The position numbers and the translations under genes were made by a program. A stretch of DNA of 64,000 nt from Pediococcus cellicola (GTDB taxonomy: Bacteria; Bacillota; Bacilli; Lactobacillales; Lactobacillaceae), in assembly GCF_001438655.1 (NCBI RefSeq), contig NZ_JQBR01000002.1, forward strand, positions 92,057-156,056, read 5' to 3'. The notes below the pieces were generated by a model. The model saw only the letters and a program-made list of their open reading frames with translations. It did no database searches and was not told the DNA's origin. Positions 35,011 to 44,417 of the stretch are shown one piece after another. Position 1 is the first letter of the stretch, and each line of letters begins with the position of its first letter.

Positions 35011-36033
35011 CTATCTACGAGCTGTCCGAGGGTCAAACGCATCACGTAAACCATCAGCAAGAATATTAAAGGCAATCATGATTACGGATAACATTAACGC
35101 TGGATACCACATTTGGTATGGCAAGAACTGGAAGTTCTTTTGCCCATCACTAATTAAGGTTCCTAACGAAGCCGTTGGTGCTTGAATCCCAATTCCGATA
35201 TAACTCAGGAAAGCTTCGAAGAAAATAGCAGTTGGAATAGTAAACATAGTTTGAATGATAATCACACTAGAAAGGTTTGGCAACAAATGCTTCAAGGCAA
35301 TCTTAAACGTTGATTCCCCCAATGTACGAGCTGCTAGCACGTACTCTTGTGATTTCAGCTGCAAAGTTTGCGCACGTGTCAGCCGGGCCATTGTCGTCCA
35401 ACCATTAAAGGCAATCGCCAAAATAATTGGTAACATACCACCCTTTAAAACCAGCATTAACAAGACCATGATAACGATATTTGGGACTGATGAAATGACT
35501 TCAATTATCCGTTGCAGGACAATATCCGTCATACCACCTTTCCAGGCCGAAACTACCCCGTACCCAACACCGACAATCAAATCAATCAATGTGGCAAACA
35601 AACCAATGAGCAATGAAACCAAAGTTCCACGTAAAATTCTTTGTGCTAAAGAACGGCCAAGATAATCGGTACCCAAAGTATAATGCACTTTACTTGGCAC
35701 ATTGTTTTGCTTGTAAGCATCTACTCGTTTACCCGCAACCACTGAAGTCCCGTTAAGTCCATTAATATTCACACCAGGAATCTTAGGAGGTAAATTTGCA
35801 TAATTTGGATGTGATTCATTTGGATGTGAAGCTGTGATTGGTGATGTAAAAGCAATCAAACCAATGACAACTAGGATCCATAAACAAATATAAGAAGCCT
35901 TGTTCTGTTTTAATCGTCGCCAAGCATCCTGAACAAATGTCCGTGAAGGTGCAACGATTTTTTCATCGTCTAATGCTTCTTTTTTGGAAACCGGCTCAAA
36001 TGCGTCCGGTGCCAATTTCATTTTTTCTTCCAT
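35011..36033 (-). CDS. oppC: Oligopeptide ABC transporter permease OppC
   Basis: A 340-residue permease: cytoplasmic N-terminus of about 45 residues, a first membrane helix ASYICLWILVVIGLIAFTSP, a long external loop, then the BPD-transport domain with five more helices and the EAA-type loop YVLAARTLGESTFKIALKHLLPNL. Starts four bases after oppB. Confidence 0.92.
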   Translation of the reverse strand: MEEKMKLAPDAFEPVSKKEALDDEKIVAPSRTFVQDAWRRLKQNKASYICLWILVVIGLIAFTSPITASHPNESHPNYANLPPKIPGVNINGLNGTSVVAGKRVDAYKQNNVPSKVHYTLGTDYLGRSLAQRILRGTLVSLLIGLFATLIDLIVGVGYGVVSAWKGGMTDIVLQRIIEVISSVPNIVIMVLLMLVLKGGMLPIILAIAFNGWTTMARLTRAQTLQLKSQEYVLAARTLGESTFKIALKHLLPNLSSVIIIQTMFTIPTAIFFEAFLSYIGIGIQAPTASLGTLISDGQKNFQFLPYQMWYPALMLSVIMIAFNILADGLRDAFDPRTARR

Positions 36034-36037
36034 TTAT

Positions 36038-36967
36038 TTACTCCCCTTTCCCAGTAATTCGGATTCGTGGATCAATAATTCCGTAAACCAAGTCGGTCAA
36101 TAGCAGCATTGCACATAGCAATGCGGAATACAATAACGTCACACCCATAATAGTTGGATAATCATTAACCAAAATGGACTTAACAAACTGTTCCCCAATA
36201 CCAGGAACTGAGAAGATGTTTTCAACAACCATCGAACCAGTCATAATGGCTGCTGTCAATGGCCCAATAACGGTAACCAGCGGAATCAAACTATTTCGTA
36301 AAGCATGGTGCCAAACAATCCCCATCCGGCTAAGTCCCTTTGCACGTGCAAGTTCAATATAGTCGCTCCCCAAAACATCGACCATTTCAGTTCGCACGAA
36401 TCGTGACGTTTCAGCAAAAGGTGAAGCTGCTAAAGCAAGTGTAGGTAAGACGGTGTATGAGAATCCGCCCCAATCTGCAATCGGAAACAACTGTAATTTT
36501 AGCCCTAAATAATACTGAAGTAAGATGGCTAAAACGAAACTTGGAATAGAAATTCCTAGGATAGAAATGAATGTTGAAGTACCGTCAACCCAAGTATTCT
36601 TTCGAATGGCACTTAAAGAGCCCACGAAAATTCCTAAGATGACACCAACAATCATTGCTTGACCACCTAATTGCATAGATGGTCCAATTCGACTTGAGAT
36701 TAAGTAAGATACAGGCTGATCGCTGAACTGGAATGACAAACCGAAGTTGCCATGCGCTGCATCCAAAATGTAGTTCACATACTGCTGCCAAACTGGCTTA
36801 TTCAAACCATAATGCTCATAGATTACTTTAATCTGTTGTGGCGATAGTTTTGCCTGGTTATTCAACGGTGTCCCGGGCATCAGCTTCATTAAGAAGAAGG
36901 TGATACTTGCAATCAAAAACAGCGTTAATGCCAGATAAAAAATCCGTTTTGCTAGATATCTTGCCAT
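36038..36967 (-). CDS. oppB: Oligopeptide ABC transporter permease OppB
   Basis: A 309-residue permease with the OppB/DppB N-terminus (MARYLAKRIFYLALTLFLIASITFF) and six membrane helices. The EAA-type loop is YIELARAKGLSRMGIVWHHALRNSLIPL. It forms the channel with OppC. It follows the nearest oppA by 123 bases containing a weak hairpin. Confidence 0.92.
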   Translation of the reverse strand: MARYLAKRIFYLALTLFLIASITFFLMKLMPGTPLNNQAKLSPQQIKVIYEHYGLNKPVWQQYVNYILDAAHGNFGLSFQFSDQPVSYLISSRIGPSMQLGGQAMIVGVILGIFVGSLSAIRKNTWVDGTSTFISILGISIPSFVLAILLQYYLGLKLQLFPIADWGGFSYTVLPTLALAASPFAETSRFVRTEMVDVLGSDYIELARAKGLSRMGIVWHHALRNSLIPLVTVIGPLTAAIMTGSMVVENIFSVPGIGEQFVKSILVNDYPTIMGVTLLYSALLCAMLLLTDLVYGIIDPRIRITGKGE

Positions 36968-37018
36968 TTATATTCCTCCCTATCTTTCTGTATCTCAAAC
37001 CAACTTGGCCTTTACAAC

Positions 37019-37057
37019 AAAGGGGTAAGAGTCAGCAGTTACGCGAACCCTTACCCT
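37019..37057 (-). terminator. Partial terminator between oppA and oppB
   Basis: AAGGGGTAAG and CTTACCCTT arms enclose about 20 bases; on the minus strand only a broken T-run (TTTGTTGT) follows. It likely lets part of the transcription continue, giving more OppA than OppB. Confidence 0.5.
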
Positions 37058-37090
37058 TCTGTCCAAAATTAACGCTTGATTTATGAAACT

Positions 37091-38719
37091 TTAATTTGTC
37101 AGATGCAAGTCTTTGTAATCGAAGTTGACACCGGCACTGTTATAAACAACACCTTTCAACTTGGAACTCCAAAGTTGTGATTGTGCTTGCTGGAAGACTG
37201 GTGCAATTCCTTGTTCATTCATCAAGATTTTTTCAGCTTGGACCATGTCGTTCCAACGTTTTTCTGGACTAGTAGCATCCGTTGTGTTAGAAGCCTTGAT
37301 GTACTTATCATACTGCTTATTGCTAAAGCCACCATTATTCTGAGCATTACCAGTTACAAATAATTGTAAGAAGGAAATTGGATCAGAGAAATCGGCGCCC
37401 CAAGCAGAAAGGACAACATCGAATTTTCCGTTTGAAGAGTTAGTCAAACGTGTCTTAAATGGCACATTTTGAAGGCTGACTTTTACATTTGGAATCTTTT
37501 CAATTTGTGATTGTAAGAATTCAGTAATCTGTTTTGTTGAAGCTGTATCATCACCAAGCAACGTAAATGATAAGCTAGATTTACCTTCTTCTTTCAATCC
37601 TTCTGCCATAAGCTTCTTAGCTTCTGTCAAGTTTTGACTAACTGCAGATTTCACTTCTGCTTCAGAAGCAAAGTCTTCACCAGTCTTAGGATTGCTTGCT
37701 AAACCAGTTGAAACAAGTCCCTTTGGCATGCCTGAACCATCAGCAAGCACCTTACCAGTTAACTGTTTACGGTTAATGGCCATGGAAATTGCTTGACGGA
37801 TTTTAGCGTTGCGGAAGACTTTTTGGTTCTTCATATTAAACTGTAAGTAGAACATTGAAGACTGTTTACGTAAAACATAGTCCTTGTTGTTCTTGTATTG
37901 CGCAACTTGGTTACCAGTGATATTTGCCACATCAAGTTTCTTACTATTATAAAGGTTCAAGCCAGTGCTGGCATCTTTGACAACTTGATAATGGATAGAA
38001 TTCATCTTGACGTTCTTTTTATCCCAGTATTCGTTGTTCTTAACAAGCTTCCAGCTTAAGTTCGTACCCGTCCAGCCAGTTTGCTTATAAGGACCATTGT
38101 AAACTAACTTGTCTGAAGCTGTCCCGTATTTAGAACCATACTTTTCAACAGCCTTCTGACTTTGTGGATAGAAAGTTGGAAAGCCCATTAACAACTTAAA
38201 GTAAGGAATTGGACGGTCTAAAGTGACGACCAATTTGTAGTTACCTTCTGCTTTAATACCAAGTTGCTTATAGTTAGCTTTGCCAGCCATAATCTTGTCA
38301 GCATTCTTAATTCCAGAGAACAAGTAAGCATACTCGGAAGCTGTCTTTGGATTTACAGTACGTTGCCAACCATAAACGAAATCTTTAGCGGTGACAGGAT
38401 CACCATTACTCCATTTTGCATTCTTACGGAGCGTAAATGTCCAAGTCTTTCCATCTTTAGATTCCTTGGTACTCGTTGCAATCGCGTTGGTAACTTTACT
38501 TTTCTTACCTAAACGGTAAAGTCCCTCTTGCGTATTACCTAATTGAGTAAAACCGACGACATCTGTAACCTTCGACTGATCCATTGTAGCAATTTCAGCA
38601 CTTTCTTCAAAGTTAACTGACTGTTTACTTGAGCTACTATCCTTGGATCCACACGCAGCTAAGACAAATGTTGAAGCTAGCGCGACCGCTCCAACCTTCA
38701 CAGCTGATCTGACATTCAT
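37091..38719 (-). CDS. oppA: Oligopeptide-binding lipoprotein OppA, copy 1
   Basis: A 542-residue SBP of family 5. Lipoprotein signal MNVRSAVKVGAVALASTFVLAACG with the lipobox cysteine at residue 22 or 23, then the peptide-binding fold with YGWQRTVNPKTASEYAYLF. It catches peptides outside the membrane and hands them to OppBC. ATG 38719 was chosen because AAAGGGG precedes it; the TTG four codons upstream abuts that site. It is the first gene before oppBCDF. Confidence 0.92.
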   Translation of the reverse strand: MNVRSAVKVGAVALASTFVLAACGSKDSSSSKQSVNFEESAEIATMDQSKVTDVVGFTQLGNTQEGLYRLGKKSKVTNAIATSTKESKDGKTWTFTLRKNAKWSNGDPVTAKDFVYGWQRTVNPKTASEYAYLFSGIKNADKIMAGKANYKQLGIKAEGNYKLVVTLDRPIPYFKLLMGFPTFYPQSQKAVEKYGSKYGTASDKLVYNGPYKQTGWTGTNLSWKLVKNNEYWDKKNVKMNSIHYQVVKDASTGLNLYNSKKLDVANITGNQVAQYKNNKDYVLRKQSSMFYLQFNMKNQKVFRNAKIRQAISMAINRKQLTGKVLADGSGMPKGLVSTGLASNPKTGEDFASEAEVKSAVSQNLTEAKKLMAEGLKEEGKSSLSFTLLGDDTASTKQITEFLQSQIEKIPNVKVSLQNVPFKTRLTNSSNGKFDVVLSAWGADFSDPISFLQLFVTGNAQNNGGFSNKQYDKYIKASNTTDATSPEKRWNDMVQAEKILMNEQGIAPVFQQAQSQLWSSKLKGVVYNSAGVNFDYKDLHLTN

Positions 38720-38776
38720 AATTTTTTCCAACCCCTTTGTGAAATCTTAATCGACTTCATTGTATGTACTTTCTTA

Positions 38777-38797
38777 ACAAAAGTTGTTCTCATTATA
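38777..38797 (-). promoter_or_regulatory. Promoter core and conserved element of oppA copy 1
   Basis: On the minus strand TATAAT is followed by GAGAACAACTTTTG. The same arrangement (TATAAT, then about five bases, then RACRACTTTTSAAA) stands before the other two oppA copies. The rest of the gap 38720-39076 holds only the next gene's terminator. Confidence 0.6.
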
Positions 38798-39012
38798 TAT
38801 TAGAAGAAGATTAAATTCAATCTCACCTTCTAATTTTATGCATTATAATGATCACTTTCATTAAAAAAGACATACCTTGAAGCCTTGCTAGTATTGAATG
38901 TATGCGTTTTATGTTACAAAATTTTAAAAGTCATCTTTTCATCAGCTTTTTTCGCCTAAAATCAACTTTGACTTCTTTTTTACGCAAACAATTCTTAGAG
39001 ACCTCACATCTA

Positions 39013-39057
39013 GGAAAAAGATAAGGAGAAGCGTATTAAAATTACCCGCTTCCCCCT
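39013..39057 (-). terminator. Terminator of oppA copy 2
   Basis: On the minus strand a GGGGGAAGCG arm pairs with CGCTTCTCCTT, with G-T pairs, around 13-14 bases and is followed by ATCTTTTTCC. Confidence 0.6.
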
Positions 39058-39076
39058 AAAAATTGGATCAAATTAT

Positions 39077-40708
39077 TTATTTTTCAAGGTAAAGTCCAGA
39101 ATAATCGAAGTTAATACCGGCTGAATTGTAAACCTCACCCTTCAACTTCGTGTTCCACAATTGTGAAGCAGCTTGTTGATACAATGGTACAATACCTTGT
39201 TCTTGCATTAGGATCTTCTCAGCTTTAACTAAGTCGTCCCAACGTTTTTCTTCATTTTTAGCATCGGTTGTGTTTGAAGCTTTGATCAACTTATCGTATT
39301 CCTTATTGCTCCATTTTCCGTTATTGTTTGAGTTTCCAGTAACGAAGAGTTGTAAGAATGAAATTGGATCAGAGAAATCAGCACCCCAGCCGGTGATGAC
39401 TGCATCGAAGTTACCTTTAGTCGAATTAGCTAAACGTGTCTTGAATGGAATGTTTTGGACATTAACTTTGACGTTACTACCCAATTTTTCGATTTGTGAC
39501 TGTAAGAATTCATTGGTTGTCTTACCAGAAGCAGTATCATCAGCCATCAAAGTAAATTCAAGCTTAGAAATACCCTCTTCTTTCAAGCCTTCCTTTAACA
39601 GCTTTTTAGCTTGTGTAAGATTCTGGGTAACGGCTGACTTCACCTGAGCTTCTTTAGCGAAGTCCTGACCAGTCTTAGGGTTTTCTGCTAAGCCAGTGGA
39701 AACATAACCTAATGGTTTCTGTGACCCATCGGCAAGAACTTTGCCAGTCAACTGGTCACGGTCAATCGCCATTGAAATTGCTTGACGAACCTTCTTGTTT
39801 TGGAAGTAACTTCTCTTTTCATTCAATTGTAGATAGAAAGTAGAAGCTTCTTTTCGCAACTTGTAAGCTTTATTGTTCTTGTATTGTGCCACTTGGCTAC
39901 CAGTGATAGTTGTCACATCAAGTTTCTTACTATTATATAAGTTTAAAGCAGTGGCAGGATCCTTCACAACTTGATAGTTAATGGTATCCATCTTGATGTT
40001 CTTCTTGTTCCAATACTTATCGTTTTTAACTAATTTCCACTTCAAGTTGGTTCCTGTCCAACCAACTGACTTGTATGGTCCGTTATAAACAAGCTTGTTA
40101 GAAGCTGTTCCGTATTTAGAACCATATTTTTCAACAGCCTTTTGGTTTTGTGGGAAGAAGAGTGCAAAGCCCATTAATAACTTGAAATAAGGGACTGGAC
40201 GATCTAACGTTACTGTTAATTTGTACTTACCATCGGCTTTAACACCCAATTGTTTGTAGTTAACTTTGCCGGATGAAATCTTATCGGCATTCTTAATTCC
40301 TGAGAACAAGTAAGCATACTCAGATGCTGTCTTTGGATTAACAGTACGTTGCCAAGAGTAAACAAAATCTTTTGCAGTGACTGGATCACCGTTACTCCAT
40401 TTGGCATTTTTACGTAATGTAAAAGTATAGGTCTTTTTATCTTTGGAAACTTTTGTGCTCGTTGCTAATGCATTATGAACTGAACTATTTTTACCCAAAC
40501 GGTAAAGTCCTTCTTCTGTATTAGCTAATTGGGTCAACCCAATTGTGTCGGTAACTTTAGAAGTATCCATTGTGGGGATTTCTGAAGCGACCATGAAGTT
40601 TACAGATTGTTTTTTTGAACTGTCGCTGCTTTTAGTTCCACAAGCGGCCAATACAAAAGTTGATGCTAGCGCAACTGCGCCAAGTTTAACTGCGGATTTT
40701 ACTCTCAT
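39077..40708 (-). CDS. Oligopeptide-binding lipoprotein OppA, copy 2
   Basis: A 543-residue paralogue of the flanking OppA proteins. Signal MRVKSAVKLGAVALASTFVLAACG with the lipobox cysteine, then the same family 5 fold. It has its own promoter and terminator and no permease genes of its own, so it probably feeds OppBCDF with a different peptide range. Confidence 0.9.
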   Translation of the reverse strand: MRVKSAVKLGAVALASTFVLAACGTKSSDSSKKQSVNFMVASEIPTMDTSKVTDTIGLTQLANTEEGLYRLGKNSSVHNALATSTKVSKDKKTYTFTLRKNAKWSNGDPVTAKDFVYSWQRTVNPKTASEYAYLFSGIKNADKISSGKVNYKQLGVKADGKYKLTVTLDRPVPYFKLLMGFALFFPQNQKAVEKYGSKYGTASNKLVYNGPYKSVGWTGTNLKWKLVKNDKYWNKKNIKMDTINYQVVKDPATALNLYNSKKLDVTTITGSQVAQYKNNKAYKLRKEASTFYLQLNEKRSYFQNKKVRQAISMAIDRDQLTGKVLADGSQKPLGYVSTGLAENPKTGQDFAKEAQVKSAVTQNLTQAKKLLKEGLKEEGISKLEFTLMADDTASGKTTNEFLQSQIEKLGSNVKVNVQNIPFKTRLANSTKGNFDAVITGWGADFSDPISFLQLFVTGNSNNNGKWSNKEYDKLIKASNTTDAKNEEKRWDDLVKAEKILMQEQGIVPLYQQAASQLWNTKLKGEVYNSAGINFDYSGLYLEK

Positions 40709-40752
40709 AACCTACAACTCCGTTCCTTTTTTTCTTGATTTACTTTCGTTTT

Positions 40753-40772
40753 CAAAAGTTGTTATTATTATA
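40753..40772 (-). promoter_or_regulatory. Promoter core and conserved element of oppA copy 2
   Basis: On the minus strand TATAAT is followed by AATAACAACTTTTGAAAA. TTGCTT lies 17 bases upstream as a possible -35. The remaining gap 40709-41022 holds only the copy 3 terminator. Confidence 0.6.
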
Positions 40773-40955
40773 TATTAGAATTGAATTAAAAGCAACAATA
40801 AAAATTAATTTTCGCTTAATGTCCCAAAGCCTTCAATTTTTTGATTTTTTTATTTTCCAAAAGTCCTTCTCTATCAGTGCATTGCCTGTCTTTTTAATTC
40901 CAATATCATTTTTTTGTTTTTCCGTATTAATGCGAACAAAAATTAAAATAGCCTC

Positions 40956-40996
40956 AAAAAAAGCATTGTAAGTCTTAAAGACTCACAATGCTTTTT
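40956..40996 (-). terminator. Terminator of oppA copy 3
   Basis: AAAAAGCATTGT-AGTC pairs with GACT-ACAATGCTTTTT around a short loop, followed by T on the minus strand. Confidence 0.85.
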
Positions 40997-41022
40997 AATT
41001 TTAATGAGATAAACTCTAATTT

Positions 41023-42654
41023 TTACTTTTGTAGATAAAGTTTGGAATAATCAAAGTTATTACCAGCTGTATTGTAGATCACGCCTTTAACTTTGCTGCT
41101 CCACAATTGTGAATTGGCTTGTTGATAAATTGGCACAATTCCTTGATCATTCATCAAAATCTTTTCAGCCTTAACCAAATCTGCCCAACGTTTTTGTGGT
41201 TTGGTGGCATCGGTAGTATTAGAAGCCTTGATTAAGCTATCGTATTCCTTATTACTCCAATCCCCGTTATTCTGAGCATTGCCAGTCACGAACAATTGTA
41301 AGAACGAAATTGGATCTGAGAAATCGGCACCCCAACCAGTGACAACCGCATCAAATTTACCATTGCTGGAATCAGTCAAACGTGTCTTAAATGGAATGTT
41401 TTGAACAGTGACGTGGACGTTGCTGCCCAATTTTTCGATCTGTGATTGTAAGAACTCATTTGTGGTCTTACCAGCAGCAGTATCATCAGCCATTAAAGTG
41501 AACTTCAAACTTGACATGCCCTCTTCTTTTAGACCTTCCTTTAAGAGCTTCTTAGCCTGTGTCAAATTTTGAGTAACTGCCGATTTAACTTCAGCCTCTT
41601 TAGCGAAATCTTCACCAGTCTTGGGATTTTTGGCTAATCCAGTTGAAACATATCCCAAAGGATTTTGAGAACCATCAGCTAAGACTTTCTTGGTCAGTTG
41701 ATTCCGATCGATGGCCATGGAAACAGCTTGACGAATCTTCTTATTCTTAAAGAACTTATCCTTCTTTTGATTCAATTGTAGATAGAAGGTAGATGCCTCT
41801 TTGCGCAAGACATAATTCTTATTATTCTTGTACTGAGCCACTTGACTACCTGTAATGGTTGTCACATCAAGTTTCTTACTATTATAAAGGTTCAAAGCAG
41901 TAGAAGAATCCTTCACAACCTGATAGTTAATGGTATCTAGCTTAACGCTCTTTTTATTCCAATATTGAGGGTTCTTAACCAGCTTCCACTTTAAGTTAGT
42001 CCCAGTCCAGCCTACTTGTTTATAAGGGCCATTGTAAACAAGTTTGTTAGAGGCTGTCCCATATTTGGAACCATATTGTTCAACCACCTTTTGATCTTGT
42101 GGGAAGAAAATGCAAAAGCCCATCAACAGCTTAAAGTATGCAATTGGTCGATCAAGCGTGATCGTCAATTTATATTTGCCGTCCGCTTTAATACCCAACT
42201 TTTTGTAGTTAACTTTTCCTGCCGAAATTTGATCCGCATTTTTAATTCCCGAGAACAAATACGCGTATTCAGAAGCCGTTTTCGGATTTACGGTTCGTTG
42301 CCAAGAATATACAAAATCTTGAGCAGTCACAGGATCGCCATTACTCCATTTCGCGTTCTTACGAATGGTAAACGTCCAGGTCTTGCCATCCTTAGACTCT
42401 TTGGTGCTTGTCGCTAAGGCATTATGTACCGAACTATTTTTGCCCAAACGGTAAAGGCCATCCTCTGTATTAGATAATTGCGTCATCCCCACAACATCCG
42501 TAACTTTGGAGGTGTCCATCGTTGGAATTTCCGATGACTCCATAAAATTGACTGTTTGTTTCTTGGCAGTACTACTCTTTGTGCCACACGCAGCAAGTAC
42601 AAAAGTGGAAGCCAATGCCACGGCTCCTAGCTTAACAGCTGATTTCACTTTCAT
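41023..42654 (-). CDS. Oligopeptide-binding lipoprotein OppA, copy 3
   Basis: A 543-residue paralogue, closer to copy 2 than to copy 1 (shared NSSVHNALATSTK and LADGSQNPLGYVSTGLA segments). Signal MKVKSAVKLGAVALASTFVLAACG with the lipobox cysteine. It has its own promoter and terminator. The three copies look like tandem duplications. Confidence 0.9.
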   Translation of the reverse strand: MKVKSAVKLGAVALASTFVLAACGTKSSTAKKQTVNFMESSEIPTMDTSKVTDVVGMTQLSNTEDGLYRLGKNSSVHNALATSTKESKDGKTWTFTIRKNAKWSNGDPVTAQDFVYSWQRTVNPKTASEYAYLFSGIKNADQISAGKVNYKKLGIKADGKYKLTITLDRPIAYFKLLMGFCIFFPQDQKVVEQYGSKYGTASNKLVYNGPYKQVGWTGTNLKWKLVKNPQYWNKKSVKLDTINYQVVKDSSTALNLYNSKKLDVTTITGSQVAQYKNNKNYVLRKEASTFYLQLNQKKDKFFKNKKIRQAVSMAIDRNQLTKKVLADGSQNPLGYVSTGLAKNPKTGEDFAKEAEVKSAVTQNLTQAKKLLKEGLKEEGMSSLKFTLMADDTAAGKTTNEFLQSQIEKLGSNVHVTVQNIPFKTRLTDSSNGKFDAVVTGWGADFSDPISFLQLFVTGNAQNNGDWSNKEYDSLIKASNTTDATKPQKRWADLVKAEKILMNDQGIVPIYQQANSQLWSSKVKGVIYNTAGNNFDYSKLYLQK

Positions 42655-42691
42655 AAAAAATTACCTCTTTTATTTTTAAATGTGGGCTCCT

Positions 42692-42714
42692 TTTGAAAAG
42701 TCGTCCTTATTATA
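42692..42714 (-). promoter_or_regulatory. Promoter core and conserved element of oppA copy 3
   Basis: On the minus strand TATAAT is followed by AAGGACGACTTTTCAAAAGG, with the palindrome CTTTTCAAAAG. The rest of the 306-base gap 42655-42960 shows only the hflX leader, with a TATACT box near 42924. Confidence 0.55.
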
Positions 42715-42960
42715 GGTTAAAGAAAAATGAAATACAATAGATAATTTTAATTTTCAGTTCATAAAATGCAATCTTATGTTTATTTAAATTGTCCGTAGGT
42801 TCCCGTTTGGGGTGACACCGTGCGTATAACAACAAATCTCATGATTAACTCATCTCTCTCATTTTATTGAAATTAAAATAAGAATTTTCTAAAGCTTCGT
42901 TTCCTTATAAAGAGCGTAACTATGCTATACTGAAGGCATTAAGGAATCCGAGGTGTTCAT

Positions 42961-44238
42961 ATGACTGAAAAAGTAATTATTGCTGGTCTTGAGTTACCTA
43001 ACCAAGACTTGGATTATGCGATGCAGGAACTCGCTGCCTTGGTTGAAGCCAACAATATGGAAGCAACTGAAAAAGTAATACAGAAATTAGATCGTCCCAA
43101 TCCAGCCACCTACTTTGGTAGCGGGAAAGTTACAGAACTTCACGAACTAGGCACAAGCATTGATGTCCATACCCTAGTCGTCAACGCAGAGCTTTCCCCT
43201 AGCCAAATCCGGAATCTTGAACAAGAATCTAAGCTTTCTGTAATTGATCGTACCGGCTTAATCCTAGAAATTTTTGCTAATCGGCCACAGTCCAGAGAAG
43301 CCAAATTGCAAGTTGAAATTGCTAAATTAAATTATCAGATGCCGCGTTTACGAACCAGTTCTTCACAGCGCCTAGATCAACAATCAGCTGGTGATGCTGG
43401 AGGTGGGTACACTAACCGTGGTGCTGGTGAAACCAAACTTGAAATGAACCGACGCACCATCCAACAGCGTATCAACAATTTGAACCATGAATTAAAAGAA
43501 ATGACAACTTCATCTGCTGTTCAACGCAAGAAACGTGATCAAACTGGCATTCCCAGTGTGGCTCTTGTGGGATACACGAACGCTGGTAAGTCAACAACCA
43601 TGAATGGTCTCGTCCATTTATATGGCAAAGACGATGACAAACAAGTCTTCGAAAAGAACATGTTGTTTGCGACTTTGGACACGAGCGTACGACAACTCAC
43701 CTTTCCAGATCAAAAGCAGCTGTTGCTCAGTGATACAGTTGGCTTTGTTAGCAACCTTCCTCACCAATTAATTAAAGCTTTTCGTTCCACTTTGGCAGAA
43801 GCCGCACAAGCCGATTTGTTAGTTCAAGTTGTCGACGTGTCTGACCCTCATTTTCGTGAAATGATTCAAACTACAAACGACACATTGCGTGAAATTGGTG
43901 TGACAAAAGTGCCTATGATCGTTGCATTCAATAAGGCCGACCTAGCCGGTGTGGATTATCCAACGTTTGAAGGTAACGAAGAAATCACCTATTCGGCACG
44001 CGACAAAAAATCTTTACTGATGTTGACGAATATGATTAAACAAAAAGTTTTCACAGGTTATCGCGAGGCCACTTTTCTTATTCCATTTTCTGAAGGACAG
44101 ATTATAGATTACTTGAATCAGCACACGAATGTGTTAAAAACAGCATACCAGGAGAATGGCACAGAAATTACTGCGGAATTGAGTAGTGAAGATTATCAAC
44201 GTTACCAAAAATATTTGGTTACAGAAGTAGAAAATTAA
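42961..44238 (+). CDS. hflX: Ribosome-associated GTPase HflX
   Basis: A 425-residue GTPase. The N-terminal HflX domain (about 1-120, with PATYFGSGKVTEL) is followed by the Gly-rich GGGYTNRGAGETKLEMNRR, a coiled-coil, and the G domain with GYTNAGKST, DTVGF and NKAD. HflX splits stalled or hibernating ribosomes after stress. ATG 42961 follows GAGG; it stands alone before a terminator. Confidence 0.92.
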   Translation: MTEKVIIAGLELPNQDLDYAMQELAALVEANNMEATEKVIQKLDRPNPATYFGSGKVTELHELGTSIDVHTLVVNAELSPSQIRNLEQESKLSVIDRTGLILEIFANRPQSREAKLQVEIAKLNYQMPRLRTSSSQRLDQQSAGDAGGGYTNRGAGETKLEMNRRTIQQRINNLNHELKEMTTSSAVQRKKRDQTGIPSVALVGYTNAGKSTTMNGLVHLYGKDDDKQVFEKNMLFATLDTSVRQLTFPDQKQLLLSDTVGFVSNLPHQLIKAFRSTLAEAAQADLLVQVVDVSDPHFREMIQTTNDTLREIGVTKVPMIVAFNKADLAGVDYPTFEGNEEITYSARDKKSLLMLTNMIKQKVFTGYREATFLIPFSEGQIIDYLNQHTNVLKTAYQENGTEITAELSSEDYQRYQKYLVTEVEN

Positions 44239-44258
44239 ATTCAAGTCAATTTTTATCG

Positions 44259-44301
44259 ACGCGCCCAAATTAGTTATATCTAATTTTTGCCGCGTTTTTT
44301 T
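44259..44301 (+). terminator. Terminator of hflX
   Basis: ACGCG/CGCGT outer and AAATTAG/CTAATTT inner stems, followed by seven T. Confidence 0.75.
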
Positions 44302-44417
44302 ATCTCTAACCCTCAATCAACTCAGATAGTTTGAGACGCCGAAACACGCATCGTTTGCGACACCCTTAGAATTACGATACAATATTACTTAAATTAAATT
44401 TTGAGGAGGCAACAGGT

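Noticed and set aside
37091-42654. Possible CRISPR or repeat-array signal from recurring near-identical sequence
   Set aside because: The repetition is explained by three paralogous oppA coding regions and their promoters.
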